Shown: positions 63,119 through 64,000 of the stretch, in pieces | Layout: each line of letters begins with the position of its first letter | Numbering within the stretch: position 1 is the first letter of the stretch | DNA from: Ehretia macrophylla | Taxonomy: Eukaryota > Streptophyta > Magnoliopsida > Boraginales > Ehretiaceae | NCBI GenBank assembly: GCA_037974665.1 | Contig: CM075778.1 | Span: 22,820,001 to 22,884,000, forward strand | DNA: 64,000 nt | Direction: 5' to 3' | The notes under the pieces: model-generated | Databases searched by the model: none | Told to the model about the DNA's origin: nothing | Seen by the model: only the letters and a program-made list of their open reading frames with translations | Translations under genes and position numbers: made by a program

Positions 63119-64000
63119 TGTAACACCCCGATCTCTCACGAGACTGGAGCCCTGATCCTACCAGGAGTCACGAAAAATGAGGAAAAACGAACGGAGTTTG
63201 CCCTATTTCTAGAACTAACTGGTTACCTGTAAACAGAAGACTAAGCCACAAACAAATCATCCAACCCTTACCTCGATCCCCAAACTTCAATTTGCCACAA
63301 TCACATATTATACATCATTCATTCAACTCTTCAACTACAAGGGCATCCGAGCCTTGTTAACAACATAATATCTCACACAAACATACATTGTCTGTAACTA
63401 GCAAAACTCTAAGTTAAAAGTCACCTATCATACTACTCTAACATTGTTTAATTAACATTCTTATAAGTTAAGCTAACAACCATGCATTCTCCATTCATTA
63501 GACACACAATCATGCAAAATACTTAAGCAACATAGTAAACTATAAGTTATTACATCCCAACTACAACTACGAAGCTATACAAGGCTAGACTTAGTATCTT
63601 GATCTTCCATACCACATAAATACATACAAGACCACACAGGGTCTCAAAATAGAATTTATACAAAAGCATCATATTCTTCATATACACATTTAAACCAGCC
63701 AACCTCACAAGTAAGAAATCAAGGCACAGACTCAGGCGATATTTCTTCTTCAATAACTCGCTGGGGCCCAACCTCAGCTTCTCCTGAAACATGTTAGAAA
63801 AGGAATGAGCAACAAAGTTGCCCAGCGAGGGAGGTGATGCAACATACCGGGGAATGCTTTCATGAAATGCAACAAAGATAACTCATAATTATCACAAGTA
63901 AGCAAGTTAATGAAACAAGTATTTAAACACATTTTAAAAAGGATACGGTTCATCTTCTTGTCCTTAATCTCGAACCACTTACCAAGATCTTTAAGCAAAT
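63119..64000 (-). mobile_element. LTR of the A/B/E/F/H family, cut by the window edge
   Basis: It starts TGTAACACCCCGATCTC, like LTR E, and shows the family's CAGCGAGG / GAGCAAC / ACATGTT module at about 63780-63835. Only the first 882 bases lie in the window, so I cannot tell whether it is a solo LTR or the 3' LTR of a complete element. Confidence 0.88.

Overview
This is a window of plant nuclear DNA, most likely from a core eudicot. It is AT-rich, its genes have introns with GT/AG borders, and most of it is LTR retrotransposons. Two host genes are supported, both on the minus strand. One is the 5' part of a plant universal-stress-protein (USP) gene at the left edge (926 down to 241, continuing off the window). 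The other is a complete eight-exon FRUITFULL-like MADS-box gene (11692 down to 5001) whose exons join into an uninterrupted 243-residue reading frame with the usual MIKC exon sizes.

From 12411 to the right edge the DNA is almost wholly nested retrotransposons. I set element borders from TG...CA ends, 5-base target-site duplications (TSDs), primer-binding sites (PBS) and polypurine tracts (PPT). Nest 1 (12411-19840) is a plus-strand solo LTR interrupted by two more solo LTRs (14001-16465 and 16757-19233). Nest 2 (about 21446-36788) is a decayed Ty1/copia element. It carries a copia solo LTR (23834-31173), which carries a solo LTR (25676-31107), which carries another solo LTR (27438-29936), so it is four levels deep. 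Nest 3 (37087 to about 52976) starts as a copia-type LTR and leader. It is split by a solo LTR (37649-52643), itself split by a complete but dead Ty3/gypsy element with a chromodomain-like tail (37754-47602) and by a further solo LTR (47742-50417). Next comes a long gag-only element with both LTRs (53464-62719), and a further LTR runs off the right edge (63119-64000).

No retrotransposon reading frame here is intact; stops, frameshifts and lost catalytic residues are listed under each. Seven solo LTRs, six with perfect TSDs, stand beside one full-length gypsy element, so removal by LTR-LTR recombination has been frequent. The FRUITFULL-like gene stayed intact although its 4.5-kb first intron took up a SINE and a long fold-back of short repeats, a solo LTR-like sequence sits in intron 7, and nest 1 begins 718 bases upstream of the start codon.

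No prokaryotic system, CRISPR array or unfamiliar gene cluster is present. The least expected signal is a short module that recurs inside the LTRs of three families: a CTCGCTGGGC-like core, then a GCTCA(C/T)TC-like stretch, then a splice-acceptor-like CAG. In several copies it is followed by a short open stretch.
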